Assembly (NCBI GenBank): GCA_018668095.1
Contig: JABIQF010000032.1
Span: 1 to 16,400, forward strand
Reading direction: 5' to 3'
Source of the DNA: Cellvibrionales bacterium
GTDB taxonomy: Bacteria; Pseudomonadota; Gammaproteobacteria; Pseudomonadales; UBA7434
Length of the DNA stretch: 16,400 nt
Numbering within the stretch: position 1 is the stretch's first letter; each line of letters opens with the position of its first letter. The position numbers and the translations under genes are program-made. Below, one piece after another: positions 1 to 6,616 of the stretch. Under the pieces are notes generated by a model, which made no database searches, was not told where the DNA came from, and saw nothing but the letters and a program-made list of their open reading frames with translations.

Positions 1-3
1 AAG

Positions 4-606
4 TTATTGATTTTTAAGTACTAAATAATTCTCTTTGTTCAGGGCGTTGATGAGTTTTATTAATGGGAGACCAATCAATGTAGATGGGTCATCGCCTTCG
101 TAGCGCTCAATGAGGCTTACTCCTAGGCCTTCTGACTTAATCGCGCCTGCGCAGTCAAAGGGTTGTTCTTTATTAAGGTAGTCGGTGATTTGTTGATCAT
201 CGAGCGATTTGAAGTGCAAAATATAGTCATCATGAAAGATTTGGCTATGGTTGGTGGCTGAATTGAGTAGGCAACAAGCGGTTCGGTAAATGACCGATTG
301 GCCGCTGCATATTTGAAGCTGTTGCTGTGCTTTTTTGAAATTACCGGGTTTTCCCAGCACTTTTTCTGACGAGCCATCCTTGGGGCGCAGCAGGGCAACT
401 TGGTCAGAGCCGATAATTAATGAATTATCCCAGCGTTTGCCGACTTTGGCTGCTTTTTCGGTGGCAAGCCTTAAAGCCAGCGAAGTGGGGGATTCGTCCG
501 CGAGGGCAGTTTCGTCAATATCGGGACTGTCGATCTCAAAATGGGGGACGATTCGATGAAGTAACGCCGCTCGATAACGGGATCCTGAACCAAGAACGAT
601 GCGCAC
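4..606 (-). CDS. yceF: Maf-like nucleotide pyrophosphatase, YceF subfamily
   Basis: Predicted house-cleaning pyrophosphatase of the Maf/YceF family, cytoplasmic. E. coli YceF hydrolyses 7-methyl-GTP; the same substrate is inferred here from subfamily resemblance. The 200-residue protein has the N-terminal family signature (GSGSRYRAALL, residues 6-16), an acidic DIDE pair near 29-32, EKA near 50-52, and IIGSDQV with the candidate catalytic Asp68. The later motifs CAGAIKSEG and TLIGLPL are typical of YceF. The start is GTG at 604-606, chosen because GGAG lies 8 bases upstream on the minus strand and the protein begins exactly at the conserved beta strand. It is transcribed divergently from yceD-rpmF. 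The stop codon lies only three bases from the window edge, so downstream context is unseen. Confidence 0.93.
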   Translation of the reverse strand: MRIVLGSGSRYRAALLHRIVPHFEIDSPDIDETALADESPTSLALRLATEKAAKVGKRWDNSLIIGSDQVALLRPKDGSSEKVLGKPGNFKKAQQQLQICSGQSVIYRTACCLLNSATNHSQIFHDDYILHFKSLDDQQITDYLNKEQPFDCAGAIKSEGLGVSLIERYEGDDPSTLIGLPLIKLINALNKENYLVLKNQ

Positions 607-640
607 TAATTTTGCTCCAAATCTTACTTTTTAAAAATAG

Positions 641-669
641 AGAGGCTTCAAACGGGTAAATTAGCCTCT
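641..669. repeat. 7-bp inverted repeat in the maf/yceD divergent spacer
   Basis: AGAGGCT (641-647) and AGCCTCT (663-669) are perfect inverted copies separated by 15 bases. They lie in the 161-base spacer between the divergent maf and yceD genes, on the maf side. There is no T tract of terminator quality. It could be an operator or a hairpin in the maf leader; no assignable regulator. Confidence 0.3.
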
Positions 670-727
670 AAATAGACATAATTTGGTTGTAGAGCCTGTT
701 ATTACCACTAATCAGTTAAAAATCAAA

Positions 728-757
728 TTGACGTAACGCAGGTAATCCCTATAGAAT
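728..757 (+). promoter_or_regulatory. sigma70-type promoter for yceD-rpmF
   Basis: TTGACG (728-733, 5 of 6 to the -35 consensus) is followed after 18 bases by TAGAAT (752-757, 5 of 6 to the -10 consensus); TATAGA at 750 gives a 16-base spacer as the alternative. The predicted transcription start is around 763-768, which is at or only a few bases before the yceD ATG at 768. Confidence 0.7.
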
Positions 758-767
758 CCGCCCGAAT

Positions 768-1340
768 ATGCCTAGTGAAAAATTGCCTCAGTCCGTTACC
801 GTAAGAAAGCTCGTCGATGGCCGTGCAATTTTGGCCGGTCAAGTCATTCCAGAGCGCTTGCCGCGAGTGGTTGACGCGATATCGGCTTTTGCGGGTAACT
901 TTCAAGTTGAGCTCGATTTTGGCTTAAATGAGTCTCGAAAGTCAAAGATAGATGTACAGATTAATGGCAATGTTGAAATGCAGTGCCAGCGTTGCTTAAA
1001 ACCGGTTATCGTGGAAGTCGCTATAGAGACTACGCTTACGGTTGCTGCCCATGATGAAGAGGCGCGAGCAAAGATTAAAGATTACGAGCCCATCCTGCTG
1101 AATGAAGAGGGTGTGTTAGATATCGATGCGTTGATTGAAGAAGAGATTTTGTTGAGTTTGCCGCTTGTGGCAATGCACTCTGAATCATCGAATGATGAAG
1201 CGGATCGAACAGTAGCAATAAACCCTGCGTTGGCGGATGAGCCAATGCAACAAATTGAACGGCGCTCAGATATGGGGATGGATAATCCTTTTGAAGTGCT
1301 AAAAACGTTAAAGGCCGATGGTGGTCAGGAGCATATGTAA
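768..1340 (+). CDS. yceD: YceD/DUF177 family protein, 23S rRNA accumulation-associated
   Basis: A 190-residue YceD (DUF177) protein. In other bacteria this family is linked to normal 23S rRNA accumulation, and the gene is almost always found directly before rpmF; molecular activity is not established. Supporting sequence: the N-terminus aligns with E. coli YceD (KLP near residues 5-7), a CxxC pair (C73-Q-R-C76) followed by KP as in the family, and an acidic middle segment (YEPILLNEEGVLDIDALIEEE region) followed by a C-terminal NPFEVLKTLK. The start ATG at 768 has no recognisable Shine-Dalgarno sequence and lies just after a strong promoter, so the message may be leaderless or nearly so. The stop overlaps the rpmF start by one base (TAATG), which suggests translational coupling. 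Confidence 0.9.
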   Translation: MPSEKLPQSVTVRKLVDGRAILAGQVIPERLPRVVDAISAFAGNFQVELDFGLNESRKSKIDVQINGNVEMQCQRCLKPVIVEVAIETTLTVAAHDEEARAKIKDYEPILLNEEGVLDIDALIEEEILLSLPLVAMHSESSNDEADRTVAINPALADEPMQQIERRSDMGMDNPFEVLKTLKADGGQEHM

Positions 1341-1522
1341 TGGCAGTACAAAAAAGTAAGGTAACTCGTTCTCGTCGTGGCCAACGTCGTTCACATGACA
1401 GTTTGGTAGAAGGCGTTTTATCTGTTGATGAAAGCAGTGGTGAAAAGCATCGTCGTCATCATGTTACGCCTGAAGGTTTTTATCGCGGTAAAAAAGTTGT
1501 TAATACAGATTTAGATGACTAG
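1340..1522 (+). CDS. rpmF: 50S ribosomal protein L32
   Basis: Large-subunit ribosomal protein L32, 60 residues (E. coli 57). The N-terminus MAVQKSKVTRSRRGQRRSHD and the segment SGEKHRRHHVTPEGFYRGKKV are the family signature. The sequence contains no cysteine, so it is the zinc-independent form found in E. coli and relatives. AGGAG (1327-1331) lies inside the end of yceD, 8 bases before the ATG, and the ATG shares a base with the yceD stop. The pair is therefore one translationally linked unit. A 242-base spacer follows before plsX. Confidence 0.97.
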   Translation: MAVQKSKVTRSRRGQRRSHDSLVEGVLSVDESSGEKHRRHHVTPEGFYRGKKVVNTDLDD

Positions 1523-1542
1523 CGAAAGCTATTTGCACGCTG

Positions 1543-1586
1543 GTTTCATGGCAGCACCATGTTAGTTTCATGGCAGCTCAATGGTA
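1543..1586 (+). repeat. Two-copy 22-bp tandem repeat between rpmF and plsX
   Basis: Copies at 1543-1564 and 1565-1586 match at 19 of 22 positions; both start with GTTTCATGGCAGC. The 22-bp period is about two helical turns, which would suit two protein molecules bound on one DNA face, but it could equally be a slippage duplication. Nothing in it is coding. Confidence 0.6.
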
Positions 1587-1620
1587 TCCAAGTGCAGACT
1601 CTCATCGTTTGAAATATGAA

Positions 1621-1712
1621 TGCTCCGTACGAGTCGCTTCCTTTAAAGTTAGCTGTTTCACGCTTTGCAGTGTGGCCGCTACTTTATTTGAAGCCCCGCA
1701 GTGTACGGAGTA
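1621..1712 (+). other. Long-range inverted repeat in the plsX leader
   Basis: CTCCGTAC (1623-1630) and GTACGGAG (1703-1710) are perfect inverted copies 72 bases apart. As RNA the stem extends by G-U and A-U pairs at both ends (about 11 bp). It would enclose a loop containing smaller complementary patches such as CTG...CAG around 1652-1670. Position between rpmF and plsX makes a structured leader or processing site possible; this is inference from the sequence only. From 1711 to 1764 the leader is pyrimidine-rich. Confidence 0.35.
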
Positions 1713-1764
1713 ATCTTATCTTCGCTCTCTTTACATTTTCTCCTAATATTCGATCTTTCTGCTT

Positions 1765-2775
1765 ATGAGAATTGCTATTGATGCAATGGGCGGCGACTTT
1801 GGTGTTGACGTTACTGTTCCCGCTGCAATCCAATCCTTAATCCATAATGTATCTATTGAGCAGATTTTATTGTTTGGTGATAAGCCTGACATTCAATCTT
1901 GCCTGAATGCTAGCTCACTTTTACAAGCCTCTCCTCAGTTGTTAGATAGACTCTCGATTGTCCACAGTGATCATGTTGTCGATATGTCGGCAAAGCCCGC
2001 AGATGTCCTTAGACAGAGACAAGACACTTCAATGTTGTTAGCGCTCAATGCCGTTGCCGATGGTGTTGCAGACGCTTGTGTTACTGCCGGTAATACTGGA
2101 GCGTTAGTTGGCTTGGCTCGACATAGCTGCGGTTTAGTTGAGGGTATTAAGCGCTTGGCTATTTGTGCGCAATTACCGACCTCTCTCAGTAATACTTTTT
2201 TATTGGATGTTGGTGGTAACGTTGATTGCTCAGGTGAGCAACTTCATCAATTTGCGCGCATGGGATGCGCTTTAGTCAATGCTTTAAATGGGCGTGATGA
2301 AAAAGTCAGTTCGCAGCCGCGCGTAAGAGCATTAAGTATTGGTACTGAAGCCGGTAAGGGTAATTCTGCCGTCAATGCTGCAGTGCAATTATGCGAAGCT
2401 GATTCACAAATGCACTTTGAAGGTTTAATTGAAGGTAATCAGTTATTAGAAGGTGTCTGTGACGTTATTTTTTGCGATGGTTTTGTCGGTAATATCGCAT
2501 TAAAGTCTTGTGAAGGCGCGGCATCATATATTCGTTCGAGTGCGCATGAGTTATTAAAATCTGAGTCGGCATTGTCTTTAAATGATGATTATGCTCGTTT
2601 AATGCAGGCTATCGATCCTGAGCAATTTAATGGTGCTGTGTTGCTTGGGCTTAAACAGCCGGTTATTAAAAGTCACGGTTCAAGTGGAGCCAATGGTTTT
2701 GCTGCAGCGATACAAAAAGCAGTTGATGCAAGTGAGGGTCAACTGATTGAGAAGTTAGAATTTGCACTGCACTAG
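1765..2775 (+). CDS. plsX: Phosphate acyltransferase PlsX
   Basis: Acyl-ACP:phosphate acyltransferase, which makes acyl-phosphate from acyl-ACP for the PlsY step of phosphatidic acid synthesis; a peripheral enzyme acting at the membrane. The 336-residue protein (E. coli 356) carries the N-terminal DAMGGDFG motif, CVTAGNTGAL near 103-112, LLDVGGNVDC, CDGFVGNIALK and the C-terminal VIKSHGSSGANGFA. The ATG at 1765 fits the conserved N-terminus, but no Shine-Dalgarno sequence is present: the preceding 50 bases are pyrimidine-rich. Unlike E. coli, no fabH follows; the stop is 35 bases before fabD. A promoter in the 1523-1764 spacer is likely because of the long gap, but I cannot place one convincingly. 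Confidence 0.95.
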   Translation: MRIAIDAMGGDFGVDVTVPAAIQSLIHNVSIEQILLFGDKPDIQSCLNASSLLQASPQLLDRLSIVHSDHVVDMSAKPADVLRQRQDTSMLLALNAVADGVADACVTAGNTGALVGLARHSCGLVEGIKRLAICAQLPTSLSNTFLLDVGGNVDCSGEQLHQFARMGCALVNALNGRDEKVSSQPRVRALSIGTEAGKGNSAVNAAVQLCEADSQMHFEGLIEGNQLLEGVCDVIFCDGFVGNIALKSCEGAASYIRSSAHELLKSESALSLNDDYARLMQAIDPEQFNGAVLLGLKQPVIKSHGSSGANGFAAAIQKAVDASEGQLIEKLEFALH

Positions 2776-2810
2776 TGTCAAGTCATGTTATTCATTTTAA
2801 GGGTAAATTA

Positions 2811-3755
2811 ATGAGTCAGAATCAATTGGCGTTTGTCTTTCCTGGACAGGGTTCACAAAAAGTAGGCATGCTCGCGAATGCCGCAGCAAGTTATAGTGAG
2901 GTTAGCGATACCTTTGCACAGGCATCAGAGGTGCTGGGTTATGATCTTTGGGATTTAGTGCAAACAGGTCCGCAAGAAGCACTTAACTTAACTGAAAAAA
3001 CACAGCCATTATTACTAACAGCCAGTGTTGCTTTGTGGCGTGTTTGGTCTGCTAATGGCGGCGCTAAGCCGAGTTTGTTGGCCGGTCATAGCTTAGGTGA
3101 GTTTAGTGCCCTAGTGTGCAGTGAAGTTATTAGTTTCGAAGCAGCGGTTGATTTAGTTCGTCAGCGTGGTGCATTTATGCAGTCGGCAGTGCCAGTAGGT
3201 ATTGGTGCGATGGCGGCGATTATTGGCCTTGATGATGAAGCAATTATTGCTATTTGTGAAAAACTATCGGCTGATGAAGTGGTGCAGGCCGTTAACTTTA
3301 ACTCGCCGGGCCAAGTAGTGATTGCGGGCCATGCGAATGCCGTGACTCAAGCAATGGCAGAGTGTAAAGAGGCCGGTGCTAAGCGTGCGTTACCCTTGCC
3401 AGTGAGTGCGCCTTTCCATACATCATTGATGCAGCCAGCCGGTAATCAACTGGCCGAAGTGTTAGCGGGAATTCAGTTTTCTGCACCGCAGATTCCTATT
3501 ATTCATAATGTTAACGCGCTACCAGAGAGTGATCCTGAGCGTATTCGACAATTGATGGTTGAACAAATTTATAGTCCAGTTCAGTGGACTCGCTGTGTTG
3601 AATTTATGGTGGCGCAAGGTACTGAAAAAATTGTTGAGTGTGGGCCGGGTAAAGTGTTGAGTGGTTTATCACGACGCATTCATAAACCACTAGAAGCTTT
3701 TGCATTAGAAGAGCCAGAGGCAATAGTGTCTGCACTGGATGCACTTGCTGATTAG
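2811..3755 (+). CDS. fabD: Malonyl-CoA:ACP transacylase
   Basis: Moves malonyl groups from CoA to acyl carrier protein, supplying the extender unit for cytoplasmic type II fatty acid synthesis. The 314-residue protein shows FPGQGSQ (10-16), the nucleophile elbow AGHSLGE with Ser94, and the catalytic His203 in SAPFHTSLM (E. coli Ser92 and His201). VNFNSPGQVVIAGH and VECGPGKVLSGL are also family-typical. An in-frame GTG at 2775 would add 12 residues, but the ATG at 2811 is preferred: it has AAGGG 7 bases upstream and the protein then starts as in E. coli (MSQNQLAFVFPGQG). The gene follows plsX by 35 bases, so co-transcription is expected. Confidence 0.96.
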   Translation: MSQNQLAFVFPGQGSQKVGMLANAAASYSEVSDTFAQASEVLGYDLWDLVQTGPQEALNLTEKTQPLLLTASVALWRVWSANGGAKPSLLAGHSLGEFSALVCSEVISFEAAVDLVRQRGAFMQSAVPVGIGAMAAIIGLDDEAIIAICEKLSADEVVQAVNFNSPGQVVIAGHANAVTQAMAECKEAGAKRALPLPVSAPFHTSLMQPAGNQLAEVLAGIQFSAPQIPIIHNVNALPESDPERIRQLMVEQIYSPVQWTRCVEFMVAQGTEKIVECGPGKVLSGLSRRIHKPLEAFALEEPEAIVSALDALAD

Positions 3756-3764
3756 TGAGTAACG

Positions 3765-3784
3765 CATACGTTAATGAGCGTATG
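3765..3784 (+). other. Small hairpin in the fabD-fabG spacer
   Basis: CATACG (3765-3770) and CGTATG (3779-3784) form a 6-bp stem with an 8-base loop, followed by a very AT-rich run (3785-3815) without a continuous T tract. It is more likely a weak attenuator or an mRNA stability element than a full terminator, because fabG has its own ribosome binding site just downstream and no obvious promoter. Confidence 0.3.
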
Positions 3785-3828
3785 TATTTATTTGAATTAA
3801 TTATTTTATTATTAAACAGGATATAACC

Positions 3829-4572
3829 ATGTCTTTGAATGGGAAAGTGGCTTTAGTAACTGGCGCAAGCCGAGGTATTGGTCGTTCAATTGCTTTAACG
3901 TTAGGTGCGGCGGGGGCGACAGTTATTGGAACTGCGACTACAGAAAGCGGCGCTCAAAATATTAGTGCTTATTTGAATGAAGCGGGTGTTAGCGGTGCAG
4001 GTTTTGCGTTAAATGTGACGGATGCCGAGCAAGTGGTTAGTGTTGTTAAAGATATTACCGAGCAATACGGTGCGCCGTTGATTCTTGTCAACAATGCAGG
4101 CATCACTCGCGACAATATTATGCTGCGAATGAAAGAAGATGAGTGGAATTCAGTGGTCGATACCAATTTGAATGCTGTTTATCGTGTGGTTAAAGCCTGC
4201 TTAAGAGGCATGACTAAGGCGCGCTGGGGGCGGATTATTAATATTAGTTCGGTGGTTGGCTCTATGGGTAATGCAGGGCAGGCCAATTACGCCGCAACTA
4301 AGGCCGGTGTTGAAGGTTTTAGTCGCTCAATGGCCAGTGAGCTGGGTTCTCGCTCGGTAACGGTTAATTCAGTAGCGCCAGGCTTTATTGATACAGATAT
4401 GACCAGTGGCTTACCTGATCAGCAAAAAGAAGCGTTGTTGACGCAAATTCCGTTAGCACGCTTGGGCCAGCCTGAAGAGATTGCTGCTGTTGTCGGCTTT
4501 TTAGCGGGTGAATCAGGGAGTTATATTACGGGTGAAACCATTCATGTGAATGGTGGTATGTACATGGCATAA
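3829..4572 (+). CDS. fabG: 3-oxoacyl-[acyl-carrier-protein] reductase
   Basis: NADPH-dependent reduction of beta-ketoacyl-ACP in fatty acid elongation. A 247-residue short-chain dehydrogenase: nucleotide-binding TGASRGIG (11-18), NNAG (88-91), catalytic Ser141 in NISSVVG, and Tyr154/Lys158 in YAATK, followed by NSVAPGFIDTDM. The end (ITGETIHVNGGMYM) is that of FabG and not of a general SDR, and the position between fabD and acpP settles the identity. The ATG at 3829 has AGGA 7 bases upstream. The gene is separated from acpP by 294 bases that contain a promoter, so acpP can be expressed independently. Confidence 0.97.
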   Translation: MSLNGKVALVTGASRGIGRSIALTLGAAGATVIGTATTESGAQNISAYLNEAGVSGAGFALNVTDAEQVVSVVKDITEQYGAPLILVNNAGITRDNIMLRMKEDEWNSVVDTNLNAVYRVVKACLRGMTKARWGRIINISSVVGSMGNAGQANYAATKAGVEGFSRSMASELGSRSVTVNSVAPGFIDTDMTSGLPDQQKEALLTQIPLARLGQPEEIAAVVGFLAGESGSYITGETIHVNGGMYMA

Positions 4573-4610
4573 CGGTTGATTAGCGTAATGGCCCAGTAAT
4601 GATGCGGTGC

Positions 4611-4653
4611 GGTTAAAAAATAACCTGCAAAGGCGGTATTTTGTTAGCAGGTT
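4611..4653 (+). other. Overlapping, mutually exclusive hairpins after fabG
   Basis: Hairpin A: GGTTA (4611-4615) pairs with TAACC (4621-4625) around an A5 loop. Hairpin B: AACCTGC (4622-4628) pairs with GCAGGTT (4647-4653) around an 18-base loop. They share bases 4622-4625, so only one can form at a time. Neither is followed by a T tract on the plus strand. On the minus strand hairpin B is followed by T6, but no minus-strand gene lies there. Possible fabG 3'-end processing site. The rest of the 4573-4866 spacer holds the acpP promoter and a leader of about 150 bases with no other feature I can name. Confidence 0.3.
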
Positions 4654-4679
4654 GATAGTGAGTAAATGCAGTAAACCCC

Positions 4680-4708
4680 CTTACATTTTAGAGTAATAAG
4701 GGTACAAT
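4680..4708 (+). promoter_or_regulatory. Promoter for acpP
   Basis: CTTACA (4680-4685, 4 of 6) and TACAAT (4703-4708, 5 of 6) are separated by 17 bases. The -10 box is followed by the GC-rich GCGCCGC. This would start transcription near 4715 and give a leader of about 150 bases before acpP. A dedicated strong promoter fits the very high ACP demand of cells. Confidence 0.6.
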
Positions 4709-4866
4709 GCGCCGCATTCAGATACCGGTTTTTGCTTTTTTAGTGAGCGATATCTGACGATGAAGCCAAACGGGTTTCTAACCACGGCCAGTCATTCGTT
4801 TAATCTTGTTATGAAAACAGAAGAATGCGTTGGTCCAGATTAAATTTTTAGGAGTTGAATAGAACA

Positions 4867-5103
4867 ATGAGCAGTATTGATGAGCGTGTAAAAAAGATTG
4901 TTGCAGAACAGTTAGGCGTTAAAGAAGATGAGATCCAAAACTCGGCATCTTTCGTTGAAGATTTGGGTGCTGACTCACTTGATACTGTAGAGTTGGTTAT
5001 GGCGTTAGAAGAGGAATTCGAAACTGAAATTCCTGATGAAGAAGCCGAGTCAATTACTACTGTTCAGCTTGCTATCGATTATATTACGAAGCACTTAGAC
5101 TAA
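4867..5103 (+). CDS. acpP: Acyl carrier protein
   Basis: Carrier of growing acyl chains for fatty acid and lipid synthesis, activated by attachment of 4'-phosphopantetheine. The 78-residue acidic protein has the attachment site in GADSLDTVE, with Ser37 as the modified residue, and the usual helix I (SSIDERVKKIVAEQLGV) and C-terminal ITTVQLAIDYI. The ATG at 4867 gives the standard ACP length. AGGAG (4850-4854) is 12 bases upstream, a rather long spacing; a TTG at 4855 in frame would add four residues but has almost no gap to the AGGAG, so ATG is preferred. It is bounded by its own promoter upstream and by terminator-like structures downstream, which would make it a largely monocistronic message. 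Confidence 0.97.
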   Translation: MSSIDERVKKIVAEQLGVKEDEIQNSASFVEDLGADSLDTVELVMALEEEFETEIPDEEAESITTVQLAIDYITKHLD

Positions 5104-5112
5104 GTTTTTCAT

Positions 5113-5134
5113 AGCCTACTGCTTAGTAGGTTTT
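5113..5134 (+). terminator. Weak terminator or 3'-end hairpin after acpP
   Basis: CCTACT (5115-5120) pairs with AGTAGG (5125-5130) around a GCTT loop; a G-U and an A-U pair extend the stem to 8 bp. Only four T residues follow, then AAAG. It lies 10 bases after the acpP stop and may act as a partial terminator or protect the 3' end of a processed acpP message. Confidence 0.5.
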
Positions 5135-5164
5135 AAAGCGGTTGTCTTTCTCGTGCTGGCAGCG

Positions 5165-5181
5165 TGTAAATATTGTTTACA
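5165..5181. repeat. 17-bp palindrome in the acpP-fabF spacer
   Basis: TGTAAA-TATTG-TTTACA is a perfect 6-5-6 inverted repeat at 5165-5181. It could be a dimeric regulator site or an RNA hairpin. It does not match the E. coli FadR or FabR consensus as I know them, nor the Pseudomonas PsrA consensus (GAAAC-N4-GTTTC type). No regulator is assigned. Confidence 0.45.
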
Positions 5182-5293
5182 GAGTTTCTGTGAGTAATCT
5201 TTTACATCGTTAGAGAGGCCAGTATCTCAAGCGCTATATTTTGTAAAGCTGTATTGATTTTCAAGCAGTCAAGTGAAATGTGTGCGTTTGAAT

Positions 5294-5325
5294 AAAAACC
5301 GCTTCTGTTTTCAGAGGCGGTTTTT
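5294..5325 (+). terminator. Strong intrinsic terminator between acpP and fabF
   Basis: CCGCTTCTG (5299-5307) pairs with CAGAGGCGG (5312-5320), one G-U pair included, around a TTTT loop. An A5 run (5294-5298) precedes and a T5 run (5321-5325) follows, so the stem can extend to 14 bp and the structure may work in both directions. It ends the acpP message about 220 bases after the stop codon and leaves only 49 bases before fabF. Confidence 0.88.
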
Positions 5326-5374
5326 GTCTTTAAGGAATTTATTTTTAATTGTTTTAATTGGCAGGAGCTAAATT

Positions 5375-6613
5375 GTGTCAAAAAGAAGAGTAGTTGTTAC
5401 CGGTATTGGTATGGTGAGTCCTGTTGGCAATAATGTCGAGGACAGTTGGGCAGCAGTTAAAAATGGTAAGAGCGGTATTGCACCGATTACTAGTTTTGAT
5501 GTCTCTGCTTACACCACACGTTTTGGCGGTAGTATTAAAGATTTTGATGTCTCGCAATCTATTCCTTTAAAAGATGCGCGCAAAATGGATCTTTTTATTC
5601 AATACGGCATGGCTGCAGGTATTGAAGCAATTACGGATTCAGGTTTAGAAGTCACTGATGAAAATCGTGGGCGCATTGGTGCGGCCATAGGTTCAGGTAT
5701 TGGTGGCATTGGTTCGATTGAGAATACACGTGAAATTCTCGAAACACGCGGTCCTCGTAAAATCTCTCCTTTCTTTGTACCGGGTTCTATCGTCAATATG
5801 ATAGGCGGAAATCTCTCTATTAAATACGGTTTTCAAGGTCCCAATATTGCCATTGTAACGGCGTGTACCACAGGCACACACAATATAGGTGTGGCCGGTC
5901 GTATGATTCAAATGGGTGATGCAGACGTTATGGTAGTGGGCGGTGCTGAAATGGCAACGACGCCTGTTGGCTTAGGCGGCTTTGCTGCCGCGCGCGCACT
6001 CTCAACGCGCAATGATAATCCTGAAGCAGCTAGCCGTCCTTGGGATAAAGATCGTGATGGCTTTGTATTAAGTGATGGCGCTGGCGTTCTTGTTTTAGAA
6101 GAGTACGAGTTTGCTAAAGCACGTGGTGCTAAAATTTATGCTGAGCTCTCAGGCTTTGGTATGAGTGGTGATGCGCATCATATGACTTCACCGCCAGCTG
6201 ATGGCAGCGGTGCAGCTGCAGCCATGCAGAATGCGGTTAAAGATGCAGGTATTAACGCTGGCGATATTGATTATATTAATGCGCATGGCACATCGACAAA
6301 TGCGGGTGATTTAGCCGAGTCGATAGCAGTTGAGACAGTCTTTGGTGCGGCGGCACAAGACGTGGCAGTGAGCTCAACAAAATCCATGGTCGGCCATTTA
6401 TTAGGTGCGGCTGGTGCTATAGAGGCCGTGTTCTGCGTATTATCAATAAGAGATGGTGTGGCACCACCGACTATTAATCTTGATAATCCAGCGGAAGGTT
6501 GTAATCTCAATTACGTCCCTCATAACGCGCAAGAAAAAACCATTGATATTGCCATGTCTAATTCCTTTGGCTTTGGTGGTACTAACGGTACTGTGATATT
6601 TAATCGAGTATAG
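5375..6613 (+). CDS. fabF: 3-oxoacyl-[acyl-carrier-protein] synthase II (KAS II)
   Basis: Condensing enzyme that elongates acyl-ACP with malonyl-ACP. The 412-residue protein (E. coli 413) has the active-site Cys164 in VTACTTGTH, His304 in NAHGTSTNAGD, Lys336 in SSTKSMVGH and His341, which matches the Cys-His-His triad of the KAS I/II family. The C-terminal NSFGFGGTNG is intact. The start is GTG at 5375: AGGAG (5363-5367) lies 7 bases upstream and the protein starts at the conserved KRRVVVTG. A strong terminator ends 49 bases upstream, and the short stretch after it is AT-rich without a convincing -35/-10 pair, so expression by readthrough or by a weak local promoter is inferred. pabC follows after three bases. 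Confidence 0.96.
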   Translation: MSKRRVVVTGIGMVSPVGNNVEDSWAAVKNGKSGIAPITSFDVSAYTTRFGGSIKDFDVSQSIPLKDARKMDLFIQYGMAAGIEAITDSGLEVTDENRGRIGAAIGSGIGGIGSIENTREILETRGPRKISPFFVPGSIVNMIGGNLSIKYGFQGPNIAIVTACTTGTHNIGVAGRMIQMGDADVMVVGGAEMATTPVGLGGFAAARALSTRNDNPEAASRPWDKDRDGFVLSDGAGVLVLEEYEFAKARGAKIYAELSGFGMSGDAHHMTSPPADGSGAAAAMQNAVKDAGINAGDIDYINAHGTSTNAGDLAESIAVETVFGAAAQDVAVSSTKSMVGHLLGAAGAIEAVFCVLSIRDGVAPPTINLDNPAEGCNLNYVPHNAQEKTIDIAMSNSFGFGGTNGTVIFNRV

Positions 6614-6616
6614 AGT

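Noticed and set aside
2775..2810. GTG at 2775 as the start of fabD, overlapping the plsX stop.
   Set aside because: The ATG at 2811 has AAGGG at 7 bases and gives the conserved FabD N-terminus; the extra 12 residues match nothing in the family.
3969..4166. Minus-strand reading frames inside fabG, fabF, holB, fadB and other genes.
   Set aside because: They are antisense shadows of strongly conserved genes, without ribosome binding sites or recognisable protein motifs.
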